From NCBI GenBank assembly GCA_037951165.1, contig JBBDHG010000037.1, forward strand, positions 374,501-438,500: DNA of 64,000 bases, in the 5' to 3' direction. Position numbers and translations under genes: made by a program. Origin of the DNA: Lophius americanus. Taxonomy: Eukaryota > Chordata > Actinopteri > Lophiiformes > Lophiidae. The notes beneath the pieces were generated by a model. The model worked only from the letters and a program-made list of their open reading frames with translations, searched no databases and was not told the origin of the DNA. Position 1 is the first letter of the stretch. Each line of letters starts with the position of its first letter. Shown here one piece after another: positions 22,025 to 36,209 of this stretch.

Positions 22025-25000
22025 GTGAGTCGACAGACACGGTACAATATCCTGCAATGCGCATTTATGATGCAGTGTTTGTTGTGACAGGAAAGCTAGC
22101 AGCTAGCTAACACAAGAGCTAGGTCAGCTCGTGGTCAATTCCTCATGCAGCTGACATGATGTGTGATTTAGTCGTTTTCTGGGTATTTGTGTCATTATTT
22201 AACGACTGACAAACGGTTACCAATTCGTACATAACCGACAGCAAGCTATGCGGTGTCGAGTTTAAATGTTTACATCTAAGAAAATGAGGAACAGCATGGT
22301 TCAGGAAGCAAGATAGTAAATACTTCCTCATAGGACAGGGTATGCAGTGACATTTCTTACTGCGATATCTTTTGTAATATGTATTTTAAAATATTGTTAA
22401 ATGTATAACTCGACATCATACGCTCTGAAAATTAAGGTAATTCTAAAGGTGTCAACTTTTTATATTTTTATTATGCTCTATGATTAACTAGTAAAAAAAA
22501 ATAACAACACTGGAGAATGTCAGGCGTATTAGTTTACTAAAAAAAACCGTTGTATCAACATAAAAAGATAAATAATGTTATTGTAGACTCAAAAGTTTTA
22601 AAGCAGCTTGCCTTGGCTATCAGCTTCTACCAAGCTTGGTTGCAGATACAACACACTGCTGTCAGCAGAAATGTTCTGATCTCTTCATCAGATACTATTG
22701 AAACCATGCTTTAAGTTTACTCAATTTACTTGTGTCAACTGGTTGACATAAGAAAATGATGGGTGTTAATCCTTGCAACAGTATCAACTGTGACAGCGGT
22801 CCCAGCCCCTTCAAAATATAATTAATATTCTTGCACATATGTTTGTCTGTGCAGAGAATGTCTCAATGCATACTCTGGAATGAGACAAAGAAAAATAAAA
22901 CAATTGGAATTAGCTCTAGTTTTTGTTTTTTGTTTTTTTTATACAGAAATGCATATGACATTTGCAAGAAAAGGTTATAGACCCCTGACCAAAGAGATGT
23001 ACGTTTTAATATTCTAGTTTCTTGTTTTGCAGATTTAAGACTTGTGATAACATTTATGTTAGGCTCATTTTACAAACATGGTTTTTATTAATTCAGAGAA
23101 TTGTTGTACTGTTTGGGGTTACATTTTCGTGATCTAGTGGGGCTGGGCAATTGGGGTTGAAATGAGAAACCAATCATTTGCTTAGAATTGAGATTGCGAT
23201 TCTCCCGATGATCTTAGCATTAATTTTACATCATATTTCTCTGTGTTCTAGAATTAAGAAAATTAAAAAACCCTACGCTCTCCTTGTGTAGCACAAATAA
23301 ATGCATGAACTAAGCTAAACTCCTGCAGCTCTACTGTACATTAGTGCGTAGCCTGAGTGGATATGTATGTACGAGTTCCAACAACTAGTGACCAGTCCTG
23401 GCCTAAACCCAGCAGACCTTCTGTTTCTGATGTCCAAATTTTCCCTGAATCAGACACGGTTAACAAAAGCTTAACTTTGGAGCTTCCAGGCTGTCGCGCC
23501 GTAGTTGTTACCCTGATGTCTCACGTCTGCAAAGTAAATGACCGAGAATAGGCCTGTTTCTGGCTTTATGCCTGTATAGCTGTTGTTTTAACTCATCATA
23601 CAAACTGTCATCAGCAGTTATAAATATATCGAAATTGTGTCTTATTATTAACCAACTGCTTTTTTAGACTCTACATCCAGAGCTAAATCAAAATCCATCA
23701 AAACTATCGGTGTCCCTACATTGTTTTCAGTAGTTATAAACTTCGCAAAAGACAAGCTTTACATGAAGTCCTTCCTCGTTTAAGCCCGGCTACTATATGA
23801 CAATTTACTGCAAAGCGAAAACGACGAAGCCGACACGGAGATGCAAACTGTAGATCCATTCATTTTATTTATTGTTACATTGGGTTTTCAACACGATATC
23901 TTGAAAGCATCATGTTAAATTAGCTATTAAAACCAAACCTAAGATTGGCTATCCCTTACGTGACAAAGCCCAGCTTGAACACTTACAAAATTAACTATTG
24001 ATCAAGCCGGACCGGAACTGGTAGACCTCTGTCTATTTGTCTCTGACTTTGGCCAAGTCTCCACACTATTCACGTTCCCCATGTAGTTACCAGAGAAAGA
24101 TTAGTAGCCTTTGGGAAGTAAAGTGGTAGAAATAAATGACATGAAAAATGAGTTTAGGAGTGATAGGAAAATACCACTCCTGTGTATGCTTGTGCTACAT
24201 GATGCTAACACTCCTCCCGGTTACTCGGTAGACCTCAGATAGAAGTTAGAGCTCAGCTTATGCAGGCTGAAACTAAGTTAGCAACCCTCATATGCTCCTC
24301 CAGGGCACATATCAACAAATGTAAACCAGCCACCCACCTAAAGAGACACGCCTCGCTCATTGTAACATAAGTTTCAACTGAGCTAACGAGTTTTGCTGCA
24401 GCTTATGTTATGAATAAAAATTCTACAGGATCGCCAAACTTCAGAAATTAGATCGAATATACCTCTGATCCAAGATAGCAAGCTTTTTAAAAATCATCGC
24501 CCTCCCCTATGTAAAGTTAAAAAAAATTGTAGGAAAACTGAGAATTGTACCTATACCTTTTTAATTATTTTATCCTATTTTAATATTTTCTATGATTGTG
24601 AAGTCATAGTCTCTCTCACAAGTATTTTGGTCTGTTGCAGATGTAAGGTTGACTAGTTTCAAACTGATTATAAATTGAATTGATTAGATTTCGGATCGAA
24701 TGTGTCACCTCGATTACATTTTAAGAATTTTCCCAACATCTATTATCTATACGGTCATTTTTATTATTTTAATAATAGTATCTAAGTTATTCAATCTATA
24801 TTCAAAAACTCTGTTTTAATGTACATTTAGTCATGTTTTTTAGCTGTAAAATCTTTTCAGCCTTACTACAATCAGTCGCTAAGAAATGTGGCATGTCAAC
24901 TCCACAAGGGGGCTGCAGATAACTGAGCATCATAGAGGATGTTTCCCTGTCAAACCCACCCGCACAATGTCTGCATGCACACTGGGCATGTGCAGAGAGC

Positions 25001-25318
25001 AGTAATATCCAAAGGCTCTAGTAGCTTTAATGCTGCTTAATGTCCCATAAATAATTGCTGCAGTGAACCCTCTTAATTCATACTCTCGAATTATTCGAGT
25101 AAATAATGTAAGTAGACATTATTTTGGATTCAAGCTAATGGTAAAATTCATTGTGTTTAATACTCTCAGCTTCCCTTTAATCTAGAAGTGGAATGCAATC
25201 AAAGTGAAAATCGTCCTTAATTCATCTTGGGTTTTAGGAGTAATAGTCTTTATGCTTGAATCACTAACCCATGTACACCAACATCAGGTATTACAATCCG
25301 ACCCTCCTGTCTTCTCAG
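22025..25318 (+). other. Inferred ypel3 intron 1
   Basis: The stretch between the putative non-coding exon and the first coding exon is AT-rich. It holds no recognised exon, RNA gene or intact mobile element. Confidence 0.4.
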
Positions 25319-25320
25319 AC

Positions 25321-28300
25321 ATGGTGAAACTTACAAAAGCCAAGACTTTCCAGGCTTACCTGGACTCCTGCCACCGTCGCTACAGCTGTGTGCACTGCCG
25401 CGCCCACCTGGCCAACCATGACGATCTTATCTCCAAGGTCAGTGTGCCACAGGTCTTTGCTGTTAAGAATCATTTCAGGTGGACCATAATCTTTCATGGT
25501 TCTCTCATAGTAGTGAAGGGACAGTACTGGAAAAACTACACAGAAACAGAGCAAATAACGCATGTCCATAAGTGTCAACCTCATTGTGTGCTCACCTGTA
25601 AGACTTTTGTCCAAAATCCTTAACATTTTTCGAGAATCCGAACAAATAAGTAACAAAGAAAAGATTGAATAAAACCCTGAAAAAGCGAAAGTTCATTCAA
25701 TTGTCAAAAGATGCAAACCTACATGTCTCAAACCCATATTTTGGCATTTATAACAAATACAGTATCTGCTGGACTATCTTGTAAGTAGTTCCATGTTTTT
25801 ATTTATTGTATATGTCAAATGGACCTCTGGGGCTTTTTTTTGTATGCCCCTGCCCAAGGAAACATAAAAGTGTTCACACATTATACCCTCTCTGTACGAA
25901 CGTAACTAACATGTGTGTAACATGTCACACATCCAACCACATCTCCTCCAAACTATTAGATGGACTTCAATGACATTGCACACATGCTTTGAAGGGCCTC
26001 TAAAGGTGTGCATCTGATAACTGGTTTCTTCATCAGTTTTTCTTGTGGTGGGGAATCTGGATATTTACTCAACAAATATCTAGTTTTAATTTGTTGTTGT
26101 TTTTCATTATGTCATTTTAATATTTATTCCCTGTCTTCTAGTCTTTCCAAGGTAGTCAGGGTCGGGCCTACCTCTTCAACTCTGTGTGAGTATAAGGTTT
26201 TTTTAGATATTTGCTATATTCCTCATTGAATGTGTAAATGTTGTTTTGTTATATATCCAGTCTTAATTTATCTCCATAATCACCCTGCAGATGAATAATA
26301 GAGTTGTTCAACAAGTCTCCAAATGTTTGTTTATACTTAGTCAATCTTTCTGTTTTGAGATTAGATTAATAGCCCTTTAGTTGTGTCTTGGAAACAAGTA
26401 AAAAGTATGATCTTCCTCGTCTTCTTCTTTAAATAGTCTGGTTCTCTTATGAAATCAAGTCCCCAGTATCAGACTTGGTTGCACAAACCACATTTTTAAC
26501 AGGTAATTTCATTTGCTATAGAGTAAACCTTGAAATTTAGATGTGTTCACTTGAATCCCACTCTTCCTTGATTATCGGGTCCGAAATGTTCTGAGCCCAT
26601 TAAATCACTTTAGCCATCAGTATAACTGCATCCACTCAATTTAAGCTATGATTTTTTTAAAATCTTGATTCAGATTTATTAAATGGTATCTCAGCATAAC
26701 TGTTTTATGAACCCCAACTTAAAGGACTAAAGGCAATACCAGAATATATTTCCCTTCCTGCTTAGGGTGCCTGTAGTTTCAAGGAGAGGAGAATCATTTA
26801 TGTCGCTCGTGGAGGACCTGCTGTTTGACAGCACTGTGCTTGTTTTCAGGGTGAACGTAGGCTGTGGTCCTGCAGAGGAGAGGCTGCTGCTCACCGGACT
26901 TCATGCAGTGGCTGACATCTACTGTGAAAACTGCCACACTACACTGGGCTGGAAATACGTAAGTGTTCTCCTGCAAATAAAACAAAGGCATACTCACGTC
27001 GAAGCAACTTAATGCGTGAAAGAATGACTCAGCACGGTTGCCACCATGCAAAGCTATGGTGAAGGATTATCATCTTCATCTCAGCAAAAGAATTTGATGA
27101 TATTTCTTGAATTGGAAACATTAGGGAAATCCATCCAATCCAATATCTCTTATATATTTGAGGTGCACTAATAGCAAATAGCAAAACGCTAGCTTTAGCC
27201 GCTCCGCTAACGTTTGCTTCTTAACTTGCCATGTTCCTCGGGGCAATTGAATTTGAATTGTGTGATTAAGTTTGTTGTGCCAAACATTTTTGTTTTTTAG
27301 TTTTGTGCAAACTGCTCATTGAAATGTAATTATAATATCACATTGTACATCAACAGTCAACCGCTTCAATGGTTAAATATCCAAGGTTCTTAGGGTTTCT
27401 CTCGGAATGAAATAGATGGCATCACTTTAGTTTTTAATAATCAAAGAGCTGATTCCTCGTCCATCTTGTGATCGTGTCCACTTAAACACTCATAGACTTT
27501 TAATGATATACATCCCAGCCCTCAATTGAAGTTAAGTCAAGTGTTCAGACCATTAATAATTTATGGTCCACAGTTTACGGCTTTGCTTTGTGATAATGGC
27601 CTCTCATCATTGGCCTCAGCTAACCACTGTGAGAGAAGGGGTAGATCATGACGTCATCTCTGTAAACAAAGGGCAACTCCTGACTACATATACTTACTAT
27701 AACTTTTGAGAACTTTAGCCTCTGCTTGTAGGGTTACTTTCTTCCATCAGTAATAGGGAAGAGTCTATCCACATCAATTCAGAAACATCTGGGGTGGCTT
27801 ATAGCCTTTTTCCCCCTCTCATTTAAAAAAGGAAGTATAGAAATAACTACTCTACGAACACACAAAGTACAACTACAGGAACATTTCATGCTCTGCATCT
27901 TTCATTCCTGCAGTGTGTTTACTTCATCTGTATTTATACACATTCTTCAAAGTTTACTCATATACACGGACTGGAGAAATACCAGCGAAATTCACTGGGA
28001 GCAGTTGAGCAACAATTCCAGCATGCATGACAAAAATCTATGGACAAAGAAGAAAAAGGGGAAATTATGATGTCTTTATTTATTTAAGGTTTGGAAGATA
28101 TGGTTGTACATCACAGTATTCAGTATTTTTACTATTTTTATTATTGTTGTTTAAACTTTAATGTACTTTTGAAAATAAATGAATTGAATAAAATAGCTAC
28201 GCATTTCCTGTTTGAAATGAAAGGAGAAGGGAACGTGGTTTTTCTTAGATAAATCTAGTTGCACTTCCCTTTGAACAACATAGCTGAGAGAGTTAGCTGC

Positions 28301-29783
28301 ATGATACTTTTTTTAAATTAATTTCTTGTGATCAGATAATCCTATCCGCACGCATCTCTCCACTTCTACTCATGCAGATATCACACACCGAATGATAACC
28401 ATGATACATCTGAAAACATGCTGAATGACTGAACATGTTGACACCAGTGGTGGAGGAAGCGTCACATCCTCCATTTGGAAGCCTCCTGAAGGTCTTCGAT
28501 CAGACAAACACTGAAACATGTGAAATCGATCTATTATAGTTGGAACGTTAAAGTGATACACTTTAAACCTATGGGGGGGGGGGATGCACCTAAATGTGAA
28601 CAGCTTGTATTCACCACCTGGTAGAGATACACCTGTGTCTGTTTGCCTCAGTAAGTGTATATATACAAAGAAAATAACAGTTTGTAGTTTCAGTTGAAAA
28701 AAATAACTGACTGATTCATGGTTGTTTGTTCAACATTCACACATTTATTTGTTAAGGACTAAAGTAATGAGTGGGTTTAGTACTACGGTCTGCCCCGGGG
28801 GTGATGTTTGTGAAGAAAGTTTGAAGTCGTTTCTCCTTTAGCACCACTTTGCACTGACATTTTCACACTTATCTAACCTTGAGGGAAAATCCTTGTATTT
28901 TTTTCTTTTTTACTAATATTCCAAATTAGCCCCGCACTAAAGATTACATTTTGATGGATATCAATGATATCTGTCTCACATATCTCTGATGCATGTGTGC
29001 TTGGCATCGGTCGTGGCGTCTGACAAGCAGTCACATAAGAAACTCTCCTTTTGTTTTAGTAACACGACTAATGAGAAGGTGAAACTAGTAATCAAGCCAA
29101 TCCTACTAACAGACCACTTCCCTGCAGATCTGGCTGAAATGGCGTAACTGGCTCTAGCGCTAACTCAAATCTAGCAGCTGTTCGCTTTGGTGCAAGAGAG
29201 GCCTGTGATCAGCCTCTGTATGACATCCACTAAACAAGGCATCCGCTCCACTAGACTCTTTTCTGCCGTGAGCACATTCAAGGAATTTCCAAAATGATAT
29301 TTCAGACTTGTGCATTGGTGGAATGACAGTTCATCACTGCAATATGTGCGAACACTTTATCCAAACCTCCATTTAGATCATCAACCAAAGTTGATGTTCA
29401 ACATTGCAGGGGATGCCTCCTCAGTCAACTTGTGTCGCCTCTATATAATCTAAATTTCTTGCCGGAATAACCTAAGTAATTGGACTGGATTTGATTTATT
29501 GGTGCTACGCTAAACATAACACTTTAAATTTTCCTGATTAATGAGGAGTATTAACTTGTTAACATTGACGTCCCTTGTTGAAATACTTCTACAAGGGCCA
29601 AAAATGAAATGAAATACATCTTATGTGACACCAATACCGGTATGATGGTGATGTGTTTGAATGGACTTTCTATTAAACCTCTCTCCTCCGCAGGAACAAG
29701 CCTTTGAGCTCAGCCAGAAGTACAAGGAGGGGAAGTTCATCATCGAGCTGTCCCACATGATAAAGGACAACGGCTGGGACTGA
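25321..29783 (+). CDS. ypel3: Yippee-like 3
   Basis: Four coding exons: 25321-25437, 26142-26185, 26850-26958 and 29694-29783, with GT/AG introns and compatible phases. They total 360 nt, 119 aa plus stop, exactly the vertebrate YPEL3 length. The Yippee zinc-binding pattern is intact: C23-x2-C26, then 52 residues, then C79-x2-C82. The opening MVKLTKAKTFQAYLDSC and the GLHAVADIYCENCHTT segment fit YPEL3 better than YPEL1, 2, 4 or 5. The acceptor lies two bases before the ATG, so the 5' UTR must come from an upstream exon. Family knowledge: Yippee proteins are small, highly conserved zinc-binding proteins; YPEL3 is reported as a p53-responsive growth suppressor, and proteins of this family localise to the nucleus and the centrosome. 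The biochemical activity is not settled. Gene order with gdpd3 supports the name. Confidence 0.95.
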
Positions 29784-30934
29784 GAGGGAAGCCTTCATCT
29801 TTCTTCCTGACTTTTTTCAAAAGTGGCATCCCCTCATATTTAAAGGGTTCCAGTGTAGCTTCCTCATTCCATATACAGGCCATTGCTGTGCCACACGCTG
29901 TATGGCTTTGTCGAGAATAGCATGTGATGCCTTATCTTTTTGTGTGTTCTTGATGTTTTTCCAGCGACCACAACGACACATTTGCTGATACTGCTATCCC
30001 ACCAGCTGGTTGTGCTGGGACATGGATTGAATGAGTGCACGGTTTGTGTGTGAACGACTGGGAGACATGGTGTTCACAGGCACGTGTGGATGTCGGATTT
30101 TAAAGCATGAGTCTGGCAAGGCCAGACTAAACAAAAAGAAAAAACCTACCTTCTTGCACATTGGAGGCAGATATTTGGGTTTTCCTATTGAGTTTAAGTT
30201 GCTATTGGACTGATGTGGCCCAAACTGAGTTAAGTATTTCGACCTCTTCAACCCATAAATCATGTTTGAGTGATACAAGGGTGTGGGAATGTTTATAGTA
30301 AGGGGTGGGGGGGGGTTTTTGCTTATCCAATCATGTTTTTTTATGGTAGGATATGATCATTCATCTTATATTTTGCCAATCAGGGTGTATACCTGGTGAT
30401 CTTTGGGACTGTCAAAAAGTTCTCCTGCAAGAATATTAATCTGAACGATGAATGTCTTCTATTTGAAGGTCTACATTGAGTGAATGGTTTGTGTGTGTGT
30501 GTGTGTGTGGTGTGTGCGTGTGTGAGCTATGCATTATTCTGGGGTTCAAGTCTAGAAAGTTTCACTGCACAGCTGGATTATCTTTTACATAATGCTGATG
30601 AGATCTCTCTGACATGTGTTTGTTTAATCTACCACAGCTCTCCTTACAGATACATTTACTCTATTGTGTTAGAGCAAAGTGTGAATAGAATTATGTAGCA
30701 TATTTATGGTGATTTTCTTTTTTCTTTTTTTTTCCAATGTCTGCTTCATTCATTAAAATCATGTTACTTTCACGTGAAGTGTCATTAAAGTATGTTGTGT
30801 CTGTAAATTGTCTTGTTTTCTTCATCTTATTTTCTCCGGTCTTGTCTGTAGTCCCACCTCGACAGGTGCAGTGCTCTCCAGAATTAATGAAAACCTTGAT
30901 CCAAAAAATATCTTTATAGTTTATAATCGTCCAT
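29784..30934 (+). other. ypel3 3' UTR and downstream DNA
   Basis: The last exon extends past the stop at 29783. A possible polyadenylation signal is CATTAAAG near 30782, followed by a GT-rich stretch, but others are possible. A (TG)n run lies at 30488-30515 and a G run near 30305. No further gene was seen. Confidence 0.4.
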
Positions 30935-31385
30935 CCATCCCTTTTCTTCCACTTATCTGGAAGGGATTTCCAGATATCCCTCTCAACAGCAACACCCCAG
31001 CTCATCCTGGAGGGATCCAGAGGTGTTTCCAGGCCAGATGAGAAATATCGTCCCTCTAGCAAGTTCTGGGTCTACCTCGGGCTTTATTCCCAGTTGGACG
31101 GGCCTGAAAAACCTCTAAAGGGACGCGTCCTGGTCCTGGAGGCATCCTAGTTAAATGCCCGGACCACCTCAACTTGCTTCTCTCAACGTGAAGGAGAAGC
31201 AGCTCCACTCGGAGCTCTCTCCGGATGTCTGAGTTCCTCACCTTATCTCTAAGGCTGAGCCCATCCACCCTACGAAGGAAGCTCATTTCAGCCGCTTGTA
31301 TCCTTGACCTCATACTTTCGGTCACTAGCCAGAGCTCATGACCCGGTGTGAAGGTTGGAATGTATATGGACACTTAAATTGAGAG
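30935..31385 (-). mobile_element. Non-LTR retrotransposon C-terminal fragment, copy 1
   Basis: On the minus strand (31373 down to 31056) it encodes MRSRIQAAEMSFLRRVDGLS, then a VRNSDIRRELRVE-like stretch, LRWSGHLTRMPPG and FQARPTGNKARGRPRT. This is the conserved region after the reverse-transcriptase domain of a widespread fish LINE. The frame is open over 105 codons but isolated from the rest of the element. A second copy of the same region is at 61775-62080. Confidence 0.75.
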
Positions 31386-31554
31386 ATTTGCCTTACGACT
31401 CAGCTCTTTCTTCAACATGACCGATTCAACACTTGAATAAATGCCGATACTGCACCGAACACCCAATCTATTTTCCTATCAATCCAGAACAAGACACCAA
31501 GATACTGAAACTCCCTCGCGTGAGGCAGCAACTCACCCCCAACCTGAAGAGGGC

Positions 31555-32275
31555 AGTACACTGGTTCTGAGGCTGACGCTTCTGGACTCTCCTATGCAGC
31601 ACATCCCACAGAGGTTCTGTGGGGTTAAGGTCAGATGAAAGGGATGGTTATGGCAATACCTTTATTTTGTGAGCCCGTACATAAAATGGGATGATTTTGA
31701 GGTGTGCTTCAGTTCATGTCCTACTGGAAGGTCCCACCACGGCCCACTTTAAGTTTCCTGACGGAGGCCTCTAGGTTTTCATCCAGCATCTGCTGGTATT
31801 TGATGGAGTAAATGGAAATTATTAAAATGTATTTTAACAAGATGTCCATGTCCTCGTGAAGAAAAACAGATCAGCGATCCATCACCAGACTTCACAGTGA
31901 GTATGGGGGGCTTTTCTCTATTGTATCTTTTTTCACTACATCAGATCTAAGGCTCTACTTTACTTCAACTGACATCTGACTTTGTTCCATTGAAAGTCCC
32001 AGTGGTGTGGCAAAATACATTTTTTTAATGTGGATGACAGCGGAGGCTTTTAATTAACCTACCACAGCTGTCCTTGCAGGTGCATTTACCGCCATCACAT
32101 GTTCCATCTGATGGTGGGGAGGGAGACTTCCGTCGCCAGATTTGTGCAGCTCTACAACTTTTCTTCATAAATCAAGGCTGTATTCTCTGGTCATTCCCAC
32201 TGTGAAGAACGTCAAAGAAAATGAGTGTCTGTGTCACCTCAAATATATACCCAAGTAGAACAGGAAGTTATTGTT
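31555..32275 (-). mobile_element. Tc1-like transposon remnant, inverted relative to 18703-20060
   Basis: The reverse complement follows the element at 18703-20060 segment by segment. Shared pieces include AGAGCTGCACAAATCTGGC, GACTTTCAATGGAACAA, an AAGTAAAGTAG segment, AATACCAGCA, GTCAGGAAACTTA and ACACCTCAAAATCA. Both ends are missing. It is interrupted by stops and shifts, so no transposase is made. Confidence 0.7.
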
Positions 32276-33469
32276 CACCACTTCAGAGATCCTACTCAAA
32301 CCGTCAACCCTAAAAATATTAAATTGGACTGGATATTTCCCTCAGTTACCTTGTAATTGCGGGATTTCCTATTATTATTATTGTTATTATTTAAGGTTTT
32401 ATAGGGCTGTTTTATCTGCTTTAGACTCATCAGATTTTTATTTTCTCAATGATCCAATCCATTACATTTTAGTGATGATCTGGATCCATTGCGGTGTAAT
32501 TACAACACCTTTCACTCTAGCATCATGGATAATGCCTACAATTCTTGGATAAAAATTCCATGAGGTCAATTAATTAGATGTCCACATCAAAGCTCGGTCT
32601 AATCCAGATAATCCAAGTGATCCAGGTGTGGTGAGGCAGAATGCGAAAAGTGAAAATATTGCATTATGGGAGAAATTATAATGATATAGATTTGCAACTT
32701 ATATGTTATTGTTGATGAAAAAGTGCTGATTCAGTTAGAGTTTAAAAGTTAGTGTATCTTCAAAAGTTTCTGAGATAGATCCTGAAGAAATCGTAAGTAT
32801 TAATGCCTGATCCCTGGGGAGGATTTCACATTCAAGGACTCATAAAGGTCAAACAGTCATGGGACTGACACTCTGATAGTCAAAGACATAATGGAGAAAC
32901 TTTGGCTGGGAGGTACCATTGCCTTGGATCTCTGGTGAGAGCATACTTATGGATTTCCATGTGACCCAGAGGTGTCTTTGATTCTGCCAGATGTAGGATT
33001 TGGCTTCTTAGTAGTCATGGATATCCCTTTCATATTTCTTTTGATTGTACTGGAGTTCATTTTAATTGTTATCTTTATTCCAATTGATGTCTTCAGATTC
33101 TTGGTCGGTGAAGAAGAGTGATGCCCTCATCTCAGTCAGTTGATTCAAATCACTTTGCCGATCCTGAGATCAGAGCATGAGGTTATTTCTTCTGTCTTGT
33201 ACTCAAACCTTAAAGCCAACAAGGCTCATATTGATAAGCAATAAGTCTTTTGGATCTCAGGAGGAACTATTTTATAAATTCCCTGATCTCCAATAGGTAT
33301 AATGTGCCGAAACTTTAGCATTTTGATATGACAAGGCCTAAAATAAATTGGTGTAACAGAGTGGTCAACGTTCACTGGAATTTGGATTGGGCTCCCCTTT
33401 TGGATACACATATTAGGATTATGTGTTTTGGTTTGAGCACAACAAACTAATAGTAATAATAATAATAAT

Positions 33470-33620
33470 ACATTTAATTTATAATATACTGGGATGGCAC
33501 ATATACTGATGAATGCGGATGAAACCACAGTATATGTAGCAGAAGCAACCGTTGGTGAATTTAATAAGAATCTAGATAGAGTTAAAATCGGTTGTTGATT
33601 GGACTAACAGGATTTAGTTT
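33470..33620 (+). mobile_element. LINE reverse-transcriptase relic (YADD region)
   Basis: The + strand reads MNADETTVYVAEATVGEFNK followed by NLDRVK. This resembles the segment around the catalytic YADDT box of a non-LTR reverse transcriptase and the helix after it, with the catalytic tyrosine and one aspartate already changed. It is very short, so family placement is uncertain. Confidence 0.45.
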
Positions 33621-36209
33621 GAATATGTCCAGTGTTGTCATGGGAACAAACCACTCTTTATGTTCACACATCACGTGTTTCTCTGTCCTGTGGCTTTAGC
33701 TATACAATTACTACAATCATTGAATTCTTCTCTTGGTTAGAGGTAACAAAAAAAAAAGTTAGGATTAGGAATTTCATAAGTATAAAGACTCCTCTTCATT
33801 TTTACAGTAGACTATCCTTTAGGACAGAATAACACAATTAATCACCATGCAGTAAATATACAGAGCAATGAGAGAAATCTTACTATACACCATAGTGAAT
33901 TAAAAAGATGCTAGAAGAAAAATCAAATTCCAATAATTAATAAGTTCATGATACGTACGGACATTCTATGTTTGAACATATTTATCTGTAAGATCGTGAT
34001 GAGATCCGTTACAGCGGCTTTATTGGACCTTGAGTTTATGCTAACTAAATTTGGGTTTTTGTCTGCATTATGTGTCTGAATTGGGATAAGTTTGGTGAAT
34101 GTATGTTTTGTATTGTCATCTAGCGAATGCCATGAAGAATAGCTCCTACTAAGAAGGAGCTAACAGTGATCTTAATATACAAACAAAGAAAAAAAAGGCA
34201 GAAATGTCGAAGAAATCTGTTTTGTAAATTCAAAGTTAAAGCGGGTTTTCCTCCTCGTGGCCTAAAGCCTAGGAGCAGGTCACATGAGAGAGCTCTGACC
34301 AGTGGATGGCAGCGAGGCGGCTGACAGTCATGTGTTCCTCCCCACATTTTCAGCTGTTCACTCTGCTTTTTCTTCTCATTCCTGTGAAAAGACCTTTGTA
34401 TAAGAATGTAATGTAAAGCATTTAAAATCAATGATTATTTTTCTTTTTAACCCTTCACAATACATTACAGTAGAATGCTACGCTGTACTACAGTTACCAA
34501 CTGCTGATATTCTTTCATTGTTTACTGAATACTAATACTTACATCAGAGTGAGTCCTGTCCTGCTTCGCGGTGTGAAGAATAAACAATAAAGTCAAAAGG
34601 CAAGTCAATATGAACTTTATGGACTCTTATAGATTTCAAAAAATCTGTTAAACAATACGTTTTAGGGGCAACTCATCAAGGAAAGTCCCTCCCATTTAAA
34701 GCTAAAATTATACTAAATAAATGAAACGTGTTATGTTCTAAGAGTATAAGGAACGTGCAAGGATGTGTATGTATTTTATATTTAGTACAACTAAAGGTTT
34801 ATTATATTTACTCAAATGTTTTTTATTCATAATACCCAATGTGGGATAATGATTTAATCTGTGTCTGCGTTTTAATAAATCTTACTTTAGGATGTTAACA
34901 AAGGACACTTCAATTAAACACGTTGCTGCATATATAATCGGAAACCAAAAGGATTGGGACGGAACTCGAAATTGAAAAGTCAAAAATGTAATTCTGACCA
35001 TTTTCTAAACTTTCAGAAAATCTTTGATCAACAAAAGTTGATGAGTTTATTCTGAAAAACACAAACTAGATGCAATCATTTTAAATGAGATCTCGACAAA
35101 TGCTCATAAACATCAAATAGAGGCTATTGATATTGGGACTTTCCAAAACAATTTATTTGAATTCCTGCAGTTGTGTCTCACCTTATGTACATGTAAAAAT
35201 ATTCATGTTTTTAGGTGTGGACCTAGAATGTGAAATACATTTTTACAGCTGTGAAAAGGTTTTCTGCTTGTGTCAGAATGTTTTGAGTACACAAATGTAG
35301 TCTGGACCTATGCAAACCTTTAGGTGGTGCGGTAATTGTTTATGGGTGAATGAAATATGTATAATAATAATGTGTGAAAGGTTTTTGTAGTTGTGGAAAT
35401 GTTTGTTTACTGGCATGTATAATTAAACTTTCTGTGGGAATATTTTCATTTAAATTTCAAATAGTCTGAGAGATGGACACATACATTTTGTGTATGTGTA
35501 TGCAGTACTGGAGTGTAATCTGCCTGACATTACTAACCTACCAGCGAGTTGGCATTACAACATAGCACTCAAATGACTGATTTAAAAAAATAGAAAATAG
35601 AAAATCTAGCTGGTGACTTTAAAGGACCTGAGTCTATATGAAGAAAGTGAATGTGCTGATGTATCTTACAAATTAATTCTATGCGAGGGCTCCATGATGG
35701 GGTTACGTATGTAACACTCAGATATTTATGTGAGGGGACTTGTTGGATTTTTCCATGGATTATCACTGGAGGCAGCTAACAATCAGAAGGGAAGCCAGTT
35801 ACAACAATATTTCAGGTGCACTTTTACACATGTCCGTAAAAGATTCAATAGAACAGCTGGTTCGAGTAATTTTTGAACATATGTTACAAAATATTATTGA
35901 GCCATATTTGCTCCCTGTCATATCTCACCAGTGGGGAGTACTGTGCAGAAAATATGATCTTAGTTAACTTAATTGTGTTAAAAAAGGATAAAGGAAAAGG
36001 TTGACACTGTTTTACCACGAGGATTCAGGATATGTTTCTAAGTTAATCAATTAAGAAACATTATTTTATCTGACTATTGAGGGAATCGAATTAGCTTTAA
36101 ATTCAACTATCCCGGGTAATATTCCATGGTGAAAGCTACTGTTGTATAACAAGGAGAAGGTTGTACTGGGAATACATTCTTGATGAGTTTTCTTATTACA
36201 TTATTTAGG

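Noticed and set aside
25315..25656. 113-codon minus-strand frame opposite ypel3 exon 1
   Set aside because: It is antisense to the highly conserved first coding exon and shows no independent features.
33226..33528. 100-codon minus-strand frame with a hydrophobic start
   Set aside because: The leucine run comes from an AAT-type microsatellite, and no homologous family or splice context was recognised.
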